A program made the translations under genes and the position numbers. From assembly GCA_021767625.1 (NCBI GenBank), contig JAASTB010000049.1:1-10381 (forward strand): a stretch of DNA of 10,381 nucleotides, in the 5' to 3' direction. Source of the DNA: Wenzhouxiangella sp. GTDB taxonomy: Bacteria; Pseudomonadota; Gammaproteobacteria; Xanthomonadales; Wenzhouxiangellaceae. Positions 1 through 6,717 of this stretch are shown here, piece after piece; position 1 is the stretch's first letter, and every line of letters starts with the position of its first letter. Below the pieces are notes generated by a model. It was not told the DNA's origin and searched no databases. It saw only the letters and a program-made list of their open reading frames with translations.

Positions 1-990
1 AGCGGCCTGAGCGTGGTCGAGTCCTTCGTCGCCTCGCGCACCTCGCCGCCGACCGTGGTTGCGCGCGGCACCGATGCCGACGCCCCCCAGCGCGTGCACC
101 GCGTGGGCCTCGACGGCGACAACGAGGTGCTCGTCGATACGCGCGAGTCGGCCTACGCCGACGTCGTGCTCGGCGAAGTCCGCGACTGGACCTTCACCAA
201 CGCCGACGGCGTCGAGATCGACGGGCGCTACTACCTGCCGCCGGACTTCGACGCCGAAAAGGATTACCCCCTGATCGTCTACTACTACGGGGGGACGGTT
301 CCAGTGAACCGCCAGTTCACCGGCCGCTATCCCTTCAACCTCTGGGCCGCCCACGGCTACGTGATCTACGTCGTCCAGCCGCGCGGTGCGATCGGCTACG
401 GGCAGGATTTCTCGGCCAAGCACGTCAATGCCTGGGGCGAGTACGCGGCCGACGACATCATCGAGGGTACGCGCCGGTTCGTCGCCGACCACGACTTCGT
501 CAGCGAGGACCGCATCGGCAATATCGGCGCCAGCTACGGCGGTTTCATGACCATGTACCTGGCCACGAAGACCGACCTGTTCGCCGCCTCGATCTCGCAC
601 GCCGGCATCAGCGCGCTGACCAGCTACTGGGGCGAAGGCTGGTGGGGCTACGCCTACTCGGGCGTCGCCAGCCAGGGCAGCTTCCCCTGGAACAACCGCG
701 AGCTCTACGTCGAACACAGCCCGGTCTACAACGCCGACAAGATCACCACACCCATGCTGCTGCTCCATGGCGAAGCCGATACCAACGTGCCGGTCGGCGA
801 GAGCGACAACATGTTCACCGCGCTCAAGCTGCTCGGCCGCGAAGTCGAGATGGTGGAGTTCCCCGGCCAGGATCACTGGATCCTCGACCGCGAACAGCGC
901 TACGTATGGTGGGACAGCATCCTGGCCTGGTACGACCGCTGGCTCAAGGACGAACCCGAGTGGTGGCAGCACCTGTATCCGGAGTCGTGA
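1..990 (+). CDS. S9 family serine peptidase, C-terminal part (5'-truncated)
   Basis: The frame is open from base 1 and ends at TGA 988-990, giving 329 residues that are the C-terminal part of a longer protein. The alpha/beta-hydrolase catalytic domain of prolyl oligopeptidase/dipeptidyl-peptidase type enzymes is clear. The nucleophile elbow GASYGG places Ser at codon 532-534. The acid is in HGEADTNVP (Asp codon 778-780) and the base is in GQDHW (His codon 874-876), in the family order Ser-Asp-His. A YYYGG segment near 277-294 fits the oxyanion-hole region. These enzymes usually carry an N-terminal beta-propeller of several hundred residues, which would lie left of the window; whether a signal peptide exists cannot be seen. 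A GTG at 13 is an internal valine codon, not a start. The gene converges on the cco operon, and about 200 bp of repeats separate them. The exact S9 subfamily and substrate are not resolved. Confidence 0.93.
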   Translation, partial: SGLSVVESFVASRTSPPTVVARGTDADAPQRVHRVGLDGDNEVLVDTRESAYADVVLGEVRDWTFTNADGVEIDGRYYLPPDFDAEKDYPLIVYYYGGTVPVNRQFTGRYPFNLWAAHGYVIYVVQPRGAIGYGQDFSAKHVNAWGEYAADDIIEGTRRFVADHDFVSEDRIGNIGASYGGFMTMYLATKTDLFAASISHAGISALTSYWGEGWWGYAYSGVASQGSFPWNNRELYVEHSPVYNADKITTPMLLLHGEADTNVPVGESDNMFTALKLLGREVEMVEFPGQDHWILDREQRYVWWDSILAWYDRWLKDEPEWWQHLYPES

Positions 991-1010
991 TTCGCGATCT
1001 GACTTGACTC

Positions 1011-1037
1011 ACGCAGACCCGCAGAGGTCGCGGAGAG
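1011..1037. repeat. GC-rich 9-bp-phased repeat (three degenerate units)
   Basis: Three consecutive 9-bp units, acgcagacc, cgcagaggt and cgcggagag, begin 21 bp after the S9 peptidase stop codon. They resemble the dispersed intergenic ACGCAGAG-type repeats seen in many bacterial genomes, which is a recollection, not a search result. The unit length matches the CACGGAA repeats that follow, but the sequence is different. No coding function is apparent. Confidence 0.5.
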
Positions 1038-1160
1038 AATTCAAAAACATTAACCACGGAAAACACGGAATGACACGGAGTAAAGAACTCATTCATCAGT
1101 GATCAGAGTTCACATTCCGTGCGCTTCCGTGTCTTCCGTGGTTTCAATGTTTTCATTCTC
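1035..1160. repeat. Long imperfect palindrome of CACGGAA units (IR1)
   Basis: The left arm (about 1044-1090) and the right arm (about 1106-1153) are near-exact reverse complements around a 15-nt loop (1091-1105). Each arm contains a 27-28-bp core of three CACGGA(A) units spaced about 9 bp apart: on the + strand at 1053-1079 and inverted at 1115-1142. Outer matches are aaaacatt/aatgtttt (1044-1051 and 1146-1153), with gagaat/attctc further out (1035-1040, 1155-1160). Inner matches are gaactc/gagttc (1085-1090, 1106-1111). It lies between two convergent genes, so its RNA would fold into a long stem from either direction and could end or protect transcripts. A REP-like or MITE-like element is the simplest reading. 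No target-site duplication is evident. Confidence 0.8.
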
Positions 1161-1164
1161 CATA

Positions 1165-1190
1165 GCTCTGCAGAAGCTCGCTTCCAGAGC
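1165..1190 (-). terminator. Hairpin just after the TauE/SafE stop codon, possible terminator or 3' stabiliser
   Basis: GCTCTG (1165-1170) pairs with CAGAGC (1185-1190), and GAAG (1173-1176) pairs with CTTC (1181-1184) around a CTCG/CGAG tetraloop, leaving a 2-nt bulge. The hairpin begins 4 nt beyond the TAG at 1195-1197, where a leftward operon would end. No T-tract follows on either strand, so a canonical intrinsic terminator is not supported. A stabilising or processing hairpin is equally likely. Confidence 0.4.
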
Positions 1191-1194
1191 GTTG

Positions 1195-1905
1195 CTAGCT
1201 GACGCATTCGACGAGGAACTGCATCCAGGGATGGTCGATGGCGTGCGACAGCCACGGGCCGGCGGCGATCAGGAGGCCGGTGGCGGCGAGGAGGGCGGCG
1301 GCGAGCCAGCGCAGGCCGGGGCGATTGATCGCCGAGCGGAATTTCAGCATCAGCAGCCCGCCGCCCAGCAATAGCGGCACCGTACCCGTGCCGAAGGCCA
1401 GGATCATGGCGGTGGTCGCCAGCGGGTCGGCGAGCATCACGGCGGTGGCCACCACCGTGTAGAGCAGGCCGCAGGGCAGCAGGCCCCACAGCAGGCCCAG
1501 GCCGATGGCGTTGTCGAGCGATTTCACCGGCAGGAACTTCGAGAAGACCGGCATCATGCGCCTGGTCAGCGGCGCGGCGAGTTGCCCGGTGAGGTCCCGG
1601 AAACGGCCAGGCAGGGCGATGTAGACCGCCATGAGCACGATGATGCCGCCCAGTGCCCAGCGCATGACCTGGGGGGCGGCGTCGGGCACCGCCGCGGCCG
1701 GCAGCATTCCCAGCCCGGTGGCCAGCAGGCCGATGGCGAGATAGCTCGATATGCGCCCGACATGGAACCCGATGGCCAGCCCACCGCGGCCCGAGGGAAT
1801 CTGCGCGTGCAGCAATCCGACGATCCCGCCGCACATGCCCAGACAATGCGTCGAGCCGAACAGCCCGGCCAGCAAGCCGGTAAGCAGGGCGGTTTCAACG
1901 TTCAT
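1195..1905 (-). CDS. TauE/SafE-type (DsbD_2/UreH-like) membrane protein of the cco cluster
   Basis: This 236-residue hydrophobic protein has about six membrane segments (roughly 4-30, 45-68, 83-99, 133-158, 164-187, 198-218). The N-terminal motif STHCLGMCGG (His20, Cys21, Cys25) and LLPCGLLY (Cys145) are the conserved marks of the 'sulfite exporter TauE/SafE' or DsbD transmembrane-like family found beside cbb3 genes. From memory, Pseudomonas has the same ccoI-ccoS-this gene order. The paired membrane cysteines and the context suggest a role in copper handling or thiol redox during oxidase assembly; this is inference, and the sulfite-export name should not be trusted. ATG at 1905 is the natural start, but no Shine-Dalgarno motif precedes it, and a CACGGAA repeat begins about 20 bp upstream. 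It is probably the last gene of the operon. Confidence 0.88.
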   Translation of the reverse strand: MNVETALLTGLLAGLFGSTHCLGMCGGIVGLLHAQIPSGRGGLAIGFHVGRISSYLAIGLLATGLGMLPAAAVPDAAPQVMRWALGGIIVLMAVYIALPGRFRDLTGQLAAPLTRRMMPVFSKFLPVKSLDNAIGLGLLWGLLPCGLLYTVVATAVMLADPLATTAMILAFGTGTVPLLLGGGLLMLKFRSAINRPGLRWLAAALLAATGLLIAAGPWLSHAIDHPWMQFLVECVS

Positions 1906-1925
1906 GTGAATCGAGAAAACATGGA

Positions 1926-1952
1926 ACCACGGAAGACACGGAATTCACGGAA
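1926..1952 (+). repeat. CACGGAA repeat, left arm of IR2
   Basis: Three perfect-length 9-bp units occur here: accacggaa, gacacggaa and ttcacggaa. The arm pairs with the inverted arm at 2042-2068 (22 of 27 positions identical by hand alignment) across about 90 nt. It sits in the leader of the TauE/SafE gene and is the same repeat as in IR1. Confidence 0.8.
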
Positions 1953-2038
1953 AGTGATTGTGTGTTCATGACGCCTGCAGCAGTCCTCGTGCAAGGATTC
2001 TCGAGCACGGCATTCCGGTTGCCGGTCGATCAGTTTTT

Positions 2039-2236
2039 TCAATCCGTGTCTTCCGTGCTTTCCGTGGTTACACGGTCTTTTCGCTTGTCCTGAGGCTCAT
2101 CCTCGTCGTCGAGGATGTCCAGCGCGGGCGTGTCGAGGTCGTCGAACTGGTCGTTGCGGATCGCCCAGAAGAAGGCGCCGATGGCCAGGAGCATCAGCAC
2201 GACGGACAGGGGGATGAGGACGTAGATGATGTTCAT
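2039..2236 (-). CDS. ccoS: CcoS, cbb3 oxidase maturation protein
   Basis: This 65-residue protein has one N-terminal membrane helix (about 4-26) followed by the CcoS signature FFWAIRNDQFDDLDTPA and an acidic tail (ILDDEDE). CcoS is required to obtain an active cbb3 oxidase; in Rhodobacter its loss gives enzyme lacking cofactors in CcoN. The family typically ends soon after the acidic stretch. Here the last ten residues, TTESTEDTD and the preceding V, together with the stop codon, are read from a CACGGAA repeat arm (2042-2068), so the native C-terminus was probably replaced or extended by repeat insertion. The ribosome-binding site before ATG 2236 is weak (GAG only 2 nt away). The gene lies 95 bp after ccoI, with a heptamer tandem repeat in the gap. 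Confidence 0.93.
   Translation of the reverse strand: MNIIYVLIPLSVVLMLLAIGAFFWAIRNDQFDDLDTPALDILDDEDEPQDKRKDRVTTESTEDTD
2042..2068 (-). repeat. CACGGAA repeat, right arm of IR2, inside the 3' end of ccoS
   Basis: Read on the minus strand, the units are accacggaa, agcacggaa and gacacggat. The 9-bp period equals three codons, so the repeat stays in frame and gives the tripeptides TTE, STE and DTD, followed directly by TGA. It is inverted relative to 1926-1952. Confidence 0.8.
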
Positions 2237-2285
2237 GGCTCGACGCTAACGGGCGGGGGCTGGGAACGCAATGATTTGGGGTTCG

Positions 2286-2323
2286 GGTTTCAGGTTTCAG
2301 GTTTCAGGTTTCAGGTTTCAGGT
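2286..2323. repeat. Heptamer tandem repeat, 5.4 copies of GGTTTCA
   Basis: Five perfect copies of GGTTTCA occupy 2286-2320, and GGT begins a sixth. On the transcribed strand the unit is TGAAACC. The array lies wholly between the ccoI stop (2332) and the ccoS start (2236), so copy-number change would alter spacing within the operon mRNA but no reading frame. Perfect copies suggest recent expansion or active slippage. Confidence 0.9.
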
Positions 2324-2331
2324 GTCCGTGC

Positions 2332-4803
2332 TCAAGTCCCTGCCACGGGCTTTGACGGACCTGGCGTCAGCTCGCTTTCCTGGCGTATCGCGCTCCGGGT
2401 GGGGAGCCGGCCGGCGCGGCGGCCGTTGGCGACCACCAGCAGGCTGGAGATCGACATGCCGATGGCCGCGGCCCAGGGGGGGATGAAGCCCGTCGCGGCC
2501 AGGGGCAGGGCCAACAGGTTGTAGGCGAAGGCCCAGGCCAGGTTCTGGCGCACGACGCCGACGATGCGCGGGGCCAGTTCGAAGGCCCGGCTGACGCGGC
2601 CCAATCCCCGTCCGGTGACGACCAGGTCGGCCTGCGTGCGCGCGATGTCGGCACCCTCGGCCAGGGCCAGGGACACGTCGGCGCCGGCCAGGACCGGGGC
2701 GTCGTTGATGCCGTCGCCGACCATCGCGACCAGGGCGCCGTCGGCCTGCAGGCGTCGCACCAGCTCGAGTTTGTCGGCCGGCTGGAGGTCGCCCTCGAAG
2801 CGCTCGATGCCGAGCCGTTCGGCCATCCGGGTCACGTTCTCGGTCCGGTCGCCGGAGGCGAGCAGGACCTCGATTCCGCGCCCGCGCAGTTGCGCGACCA
2901 GCTCGCCGGCGCCCTGACGCAGTGGGCTGTCGATCCGCAGCCAGGCCAGGACCCGGGCGTCGTCGGCCAGGGCGATCCACTGGCCTTCGCCGGGGGCGGC
3001 GAGCGTCGTGCCGAGACGATCGCCGATCCAGCCCGGCTTGCCCAGGGCCAGCGGCCGACCGCCGGTGCGGCCCTGCACGCCCGCGGCCATGACCGCCTCG
3101 GCGCCCTCGACCGGGCCGCCGTCGTCGAAATCCTCGAAGGCCGTCGCCACCGGGTGCCGGCTGACGCGTTCCAGGCGAGCCGCCAGGCGGAGCGCCTCGT
3201 CGCGGGTCAGTTCGGAATCCTCGATGCGGATGTCGGCCACGCTCATTTCCGGCTGCGTGAGCGTGCCGGTCTTGTCGAGGACCACGTGCGTGATGCGCGG
3301 CAGCTTTTCGAGCACGTCGCTGCCGGTGGTGAGGATGCCGAGCCTGGCGAAGCCGCGTGCGGCCGAGGCCAGCGCCACGGGCGTCCCCAGGGCCAGGGCG
3401 CAGGGACAGGAAACGACCAGCACGGCGATGACGACCGGCAACATGTGCCCGGGGTCGATCTGCGACCAGGCCAGGGCTGTGAGCGCCGCGCCGGTCAGCA
3501 CAAAAGCGACGAACCAGCCGGCGATGCGGTCGGCGATCTGTGCCAGGCGCGGCTTGTGGCCCCGGGCCTGTTCGAGCAGCTGCACGATGCCGGCGAGCAC
3601 CGTGGACTGGCCCACGTCGGCGACCTCGACGACCAGCTGGCCGTCGCGCACCATGGAGCCGGCCAGCACCGTTTCTTCCAGGCCGCGGCGGCGTGGGCTG
3701 GATTCCCCTGAAAGCAGGGATTCGTCGACCATGGCGCGGCCGTCGACGATACGACCGTCGGCCGGCACCGTCTCACCGGCACTCACCTGGACGCGGTCGC
3801 CCGCCTCGAGCTCGACCAGCGCAACGGGTTCGGGCGTGCCGTCCGGAGCCAGGCGGCGAGCGGCCGCCGGCAGCGAGCGCGCCAGCGCCGAATGGATCGA
3901 GCCGGCCCGCTGGCGCGTGATCAGCACCGCGTAGCGGCCCAGCAGCAGGAAGAAGATGAACATCACCACCGAGTCGAAATAGGCCTCGCCGGCGTCGAGC
4001 AGGGTGGTGAAAACGCTGGCCGTCAGGGCCAGGAGCATGGCGGCGGCGACCGGCACGTCCATGCCCATGCGGCGTTGTCGCAGGGTGCGCCAGGCCGATT
4101 CGTAGAAGATCCGGCCGGAGTACAAGGCCACCGGCACGGCGACGATCATGCTGATGAGCTGGAAGAAGCGTTCGCTGGTCGGGTCGATGTCCTGGAAAGC
4201 GCCGATATAGCCGGCCAGGGCGTAGCTCATCACCTGCACCATGCCCAGGCCGGCCACCAGGATGGCCTTGAGGAGACGTCTGCGCTCGGTCCGGTCGCGT
4301 TGCTCCCCGGCCAGGGGCGAGTCCAGGTGCGGTCGGTAGCCCAGCGCCGCCAGTCGCGACGCGACCGCGCTCAGCGGCGTCCGGGCCGGGTCGAAATGGA
4401 GCCGGGCGCGACCGTCACCGATATCGACCTGGATTTCGGCAACGCCGTCGAGTTCGCCGACAAATCGCTTGATCAGCCATGAACAGGCGGCGCAGTGGAC
4501 GTTCTCGAGCACCAGGGTGATCTGCGCGAGGCCGTCGCAGTCGGTCCGCGCGTAGTGGCGCAGTATGGCGTCGCGATCCCAGGCTCCGTAGTCCTCCGGA
4601 CTGGCGGCCGCTTCCGGTCGCTCGGGCAGGGCGTCACGAAAATCGTAGTAGCGGTCCAGCCCCGCCTGGTCGATCAGGGTGGCCACGGCCTGGCAGCCGT
4701 GGCAGCACATCGGGCGCGGCGTGCCGGCAATGCTTGCCTGCAGGTCGACGCCGGCGGGCACCGGCTCGCCGCAGTGCCAGCACGTCGTCGACGTCTGGCT
4801 CAC
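2332..4803 (-). CDS. ccoI: CcoI, copper-exporting P1B-type ATPase for cbb3 assembly
   Basis: CcoI moves copper across the inner membrane for insertion into the CuB site of CcoN. From the GTG start the protein has 823 residues. An N-terminal Cys-rich metal-binding region has CWHC (Cys8, Cys11) and CCHGC (Cys33, 34, 37), followed by an HMA domain with CAAC (Cys104-Cys107). About eight membrane helices lie near 177-201, 214-231, 250-270, 277-295, 427-447, 455-478, 754-772 and 775-793. The transport motif is CPC (466-468). The cytosolic domains show SGES (365-368), DKTGT with phospho-Asp510, HP (550-551) and GDGIND (696-701). GTG at 4803 is chosen because it overlaps the ccoH TGA (GTGA), has GGAAAG just upstream, and matches the family N-terminus. 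An in-frame ATG at 4866 would add 21 basic residues lying inside ccoH. The last 25 or so residues look non-conserved. Confidence 0.97.
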   Translation of the reverse strand: MSQTSTTCWHCGEPVPAGVDLQASIAGTPRPMCCHGCQAVATLIDQAGLDRYYDFRDALPERPEAAASPEDYGAWDRDAILRHYARTDCDGLAQITLVLENVHCAACSWLIKRFVGELDGVAEIQVDIGDGRARLHFDPARTPLSAVASRLAALGYRPHLDSPLAGEQRDRTERRRLLKAILVAGLGMVQVMSYALAGYIGAFQDIDPTSERFFQLISMIVAVPVALYSGRIFYESAWRTLRQRRMGMDVPVAAAMLLALTASVFTTLLDAGEAYFDSVVMFIFFLLLGRYAVLITRQRAGSIHSALARSLPAAARRLAPDGTPEPVALVELEAGDRVQVSAGETVPADGRIVDGRAMVDESLLSGESSPRRRGLEETVLAGSMVRDGQLVVEVADVGQSTVLAGIVQLLEQARGHKPRLAQIADRIAGWFVAFVLTGAALTALAWSQIDPGHMLPVVIAVLVVSCPCALALGTPVALASAARGFARLGILTTGSDVLEKLPRITHVVLDKTGTLTQPEMSVADIRIEDSELTRDEALRLAARLERVSRHPVATAFEDFDDGGPVEGAEAVMAAGVQGRTGGRPLALGKPGWIGDRLGTTLAAPGEGQWIALADDARVLAWLRIDSPLRQGAGELVAQLRGRGIEVLLASGDRTENVTRMAERLGIERFEGDLQPADKLELVRRLQADGALVAMVGDGINDAPVLAGADVSLALAEGADIARTQADLVVTGRGLGRVSRAFELAPRIVGVVRQNLAWAFAYNLLALPLAATGFIPPWAAAIGMSISSLLVVANGRRAGRLPTRSAIRQESELTPGPSKPVAGT

Positions 4804-5318
4804 AGTCTTTCCGGGTCGAGCCCGATCTGGCCGGCCACCTCGCCGGAAAAGCGACCGGCCAGCCACCAGGTCTGCTGCAGGTCGCTGAGAATCACGCGGG
4901 CCCGCTCGGGCGGCTGGACGCTGCCCATCTGGAGCTGCCAGCGATCGGCATCGACGCGCCGGGCAACTGCGGAGACGTCGCGTTGCGCATCGGTCGGGTG
5001 CTGGAAGCGCACAAGCAGCTGGTCCGGCAGCTGATCGATTCGGTTCGCGTCCAGCACCAGCTCGGCCAGGTTGCCGCCGATGGACAGCTCGGCGCTCAGG
5101 CCGAGTTCGACTGCACGGTCGGCGCGTTCTCGCGTGTCGACCAGCACCTTGCCCAGCGGCTGATAGTCTCCGGTGACCATCTGCGGTGCGTTGTTGATGC
5201 CGATGAACAGCACGCTGGTTCCGGAAACCACGCCCATGCCGAGGATGCCGAGGAAGAACCAGACCCAGAATTCGCGGTACCAGGGGCGGACTGCTGCTTC
5301 GTTCATTTCCAGTTCCAT
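4800..5318 (-). CDS. ccoH: CcoH (FixH family), cbb3 assembly protein
   Basis: This 172-residue protein has a short cytoplasmic N-terminus, one membrane helix (about 18-41) and a periplasmic FixH domain beginning with the family-like segment VTGDYQPLGK (48-57). CcoH stays bound to the mature oxidase and is needed for its stable assembly. ATG 5318 (MELEMNEA) is preferred because GGAG lies 7 nt upstream and the start is 4 nt from the ccoG stop. An in-frame ATG at 5306 has no properly spaced Shine-Dalgarno, and the longer open frame to 5414 runs into ccoG. The TGA at 4800-4802 overlaps the ccoI GTG, which implies translational coupling. Confidence 0.92.
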   Translation of the reverse strand: MELEMNEAAVRPWYREFWVWFFLGILGMGVVSGTSVLFIGINNAPQMVTGDYQPLGKVLVDTRERADRAVELGLSAELSIGGNLAELVLDANRIDQLPDQLLVRFQHPTDAQRDVSAVARRVDADRWQLQMGSVQPPERARVILSDLQQTWWLAGRFSGEVAGQIGLDPERL

Positions 5319-5322
5319 CGAA

Positions 5323-6717
5323 TCACTCCAGGGCACGCGCCGGGATGAAGAAACGCGTTTCGGTTTCGTTGAGTACATTGCCCGCCGCATCGGTGGCGGT
5401 GATCGTGATCTCATGCATGCCCACGCGAGCCTGGTCGAGCGGCATGCCGATCGTCAGGGGCTGGTTGGCGACCTCGGAAGGCGCGATGATCACCGCTTCG
5501 GTCGGTTCGATGATTCTCAGCCCGGACAGGGCGTTGCTATCGACGCCGATGCTGACGGAAAGATCACGGTCGGTTCGATTGGACAGTTTGAGCGTGTAGG
5601 GGTTCTCGAGCGTCTGCTCGGTCACTCGGTGCAGCGCCGTGCGGTCCCGCAATACGTCGACCAGCAACGGATCGCGTCCGGTCAGAACCAGTCCGACCAG
5701 CGTGGCCAGGGCGAGCAGGGCGGCCAGGTAGATGAAGATGCGCGGCCGCAGAATGCGCGTGGGCTTTCCGGCCATGGCGTTTTCGGTGGTGTAGCGGATC
5801 AGCCCGCGCGGATAACCCATGCGGTCCATCACGTCGTCGCACACGTCGATGCAGGCGGCGCAGGCGATGCACTCGATCTGCAGTCCGTCGCGAATGTCGA
5901 TGCCGGTCGGGCAGACTTGCACGCAGCCCAGGCAATCGATGCAGTCACCCAGGCCCAGCTCGGCGCGGTCGGCGGTTTTCTTGCGCGGTCCGCGCGGCTC
6001 GCCTCGATTGACGTCGTAGGAGATGACCAGCGAGTCGTCGTCGAACATCGCCGACTGGAAGCGCGCGTACGGGCACATGTACTTGCACACCTGCTCGCGC
6101 AGGTAGCCGGCGTTGCCGTAAGTGGCGAAGGCGTAGAAGAATAGCCAGAAGGTCTCCCAGCCGCCCAGGTTGAACTCCACCAGACGCAGGCCGAGATCCC
6201 GGATGGGAACGAAAAAGCCGACGAAGGTGAAACCGGTCCACAGCGCGAAGGTGATCCACAGGAACTGCTTGGCCGACTTGCGCGCGATCTTTTCCTTGTT
6301 CCAGGGACCCTGGTCGAGCTTCATGCGCTTGTTGCGGCGGCCTTCGGTGACCCGCTCCATCCACAGGAAGACCTCGGTCCACACGGTCTGCGGGCAGGCA
6401 TAGCCGCACCACAGGCGACCGGCCAGGGCGGTGAAGAAGAACAGCGTCAGCGCAGCCATCGCCAGCAGCAGCGACAGGATGATGAGGTCTTGCGGCCACA
6501 GCGTGATGCCGAGAATGTGGAACTGGCGGTTGACCAGGTCGAACAGCACGATCTGCTGGCCGTTGATGCTGATCCACGGCAGCACGTAGTAGAGGCCAAG
6601 CAGCGTCCAGGCGGCGATCACCCGCAGGCGGGCGAAACGACCCTTTACCTCGCGCGGGTAGACCTTGGGCTGCTTGACGTAAAGCGGAATGGATTCCGTG
6701 CTGACGCCGTTGCTCAT
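5323..6717 (-). CDS. ccoG: CcoG (FixG family), membrane polyferredoxin and cupric reductase
   Basis: This 464-residue protein has about five membrane helices (near 34-52, 77-99, 150-171, 185-203, 325-346). Two cysteine pairs sit at membrane boundaries: WCGYACP (Cys104, Cys108) and CKYMCP (Cys211, Cys215). Two complete 4Fe-4S motifs follow, at Cys259/262/265/269 and Cys283/286/289/293. The C-terminal region (about 365-460) is the Ig-like FixG C domain. CcoG reduces Cu(II) to Cu(I), the form CcoI transports. Length and motifs are normal for the family. ATG 6717 overlaps the upstream TAA by one base (TAATG), and AGGA lies 7 nt before it. Confidence 0.97.
   Translation of the reverse strand: MSNGVSTESIPLYVKQPKVYPREVKGRFARLRVIAAWTLLGLYYVLPWISINGQQIVLFDLVNRQFHILGITLWPQDLIILSLLLAMAALTLFFFTALAGRLWCGYACPQTVWTEVFLWMERVTEGRRNKRMKLDQGPWNKEKIARKSAKQFLWITFALWTGFTFVGFFVPIRDLGLRLVEFNLGGWETFWLFFYAFATYGNAGYLREQVCKYMCPYARFQSAMFDDDSLVISYDVNRGEPRGPRKKTADRAELGLGDCIDCLGCVQVCPTGIDIRDGLQIECIACAACIDVCDDVMDRMGYPRGLIRYTTENAMAGKPTRILRPRIFIYLAALLALATLVGLVLTGRDPLLVDVLRDRTALHRVTEQTLENPYTLKLSNRTDRDLSVSIGVDSNALSGLRIIEPTEAVIIAPSEVANQPLTIGMPLDQARVGMHEITITATDAAGNVLNETETRFFIPARALE

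Noticed and set aside
1033..1102. Short reading frame through the CACGGAA repeat (NINHGKHGMTRSKE)
   Set aside because: The frame is only translation of the repeat. Similar repeat-derived peptides occur at the N-termini of some GxxExxY proteins, as I recall, but no such protein body follows here.
2286..2323. CRISPR-like array
   Set aside because: The unit is 7 bp with no spacers, so it is a simple tandem repeat.
3008..3934. Long plus-strand frame opposite ccoI
   Set aside because: It is a Ser/Arg/Pro/Ala-rich antisense shadow with no recognisable domain; the minus strand encodes a complete P-type ATPase.
4804..4866. ccoI start at ATG 4866
   Set aside because: The added 21 residues are basic and lie inside ccoH; the GTGA overlap and GGAAAG favour GTG 4803.
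5319..5414. N-terminal extension of ccoH to an ATG at 5414
   Set aside because: It overlaps the end of ccoG, is Arg/Ser-rich, and a well-placed GGAG supports ATG 5318.
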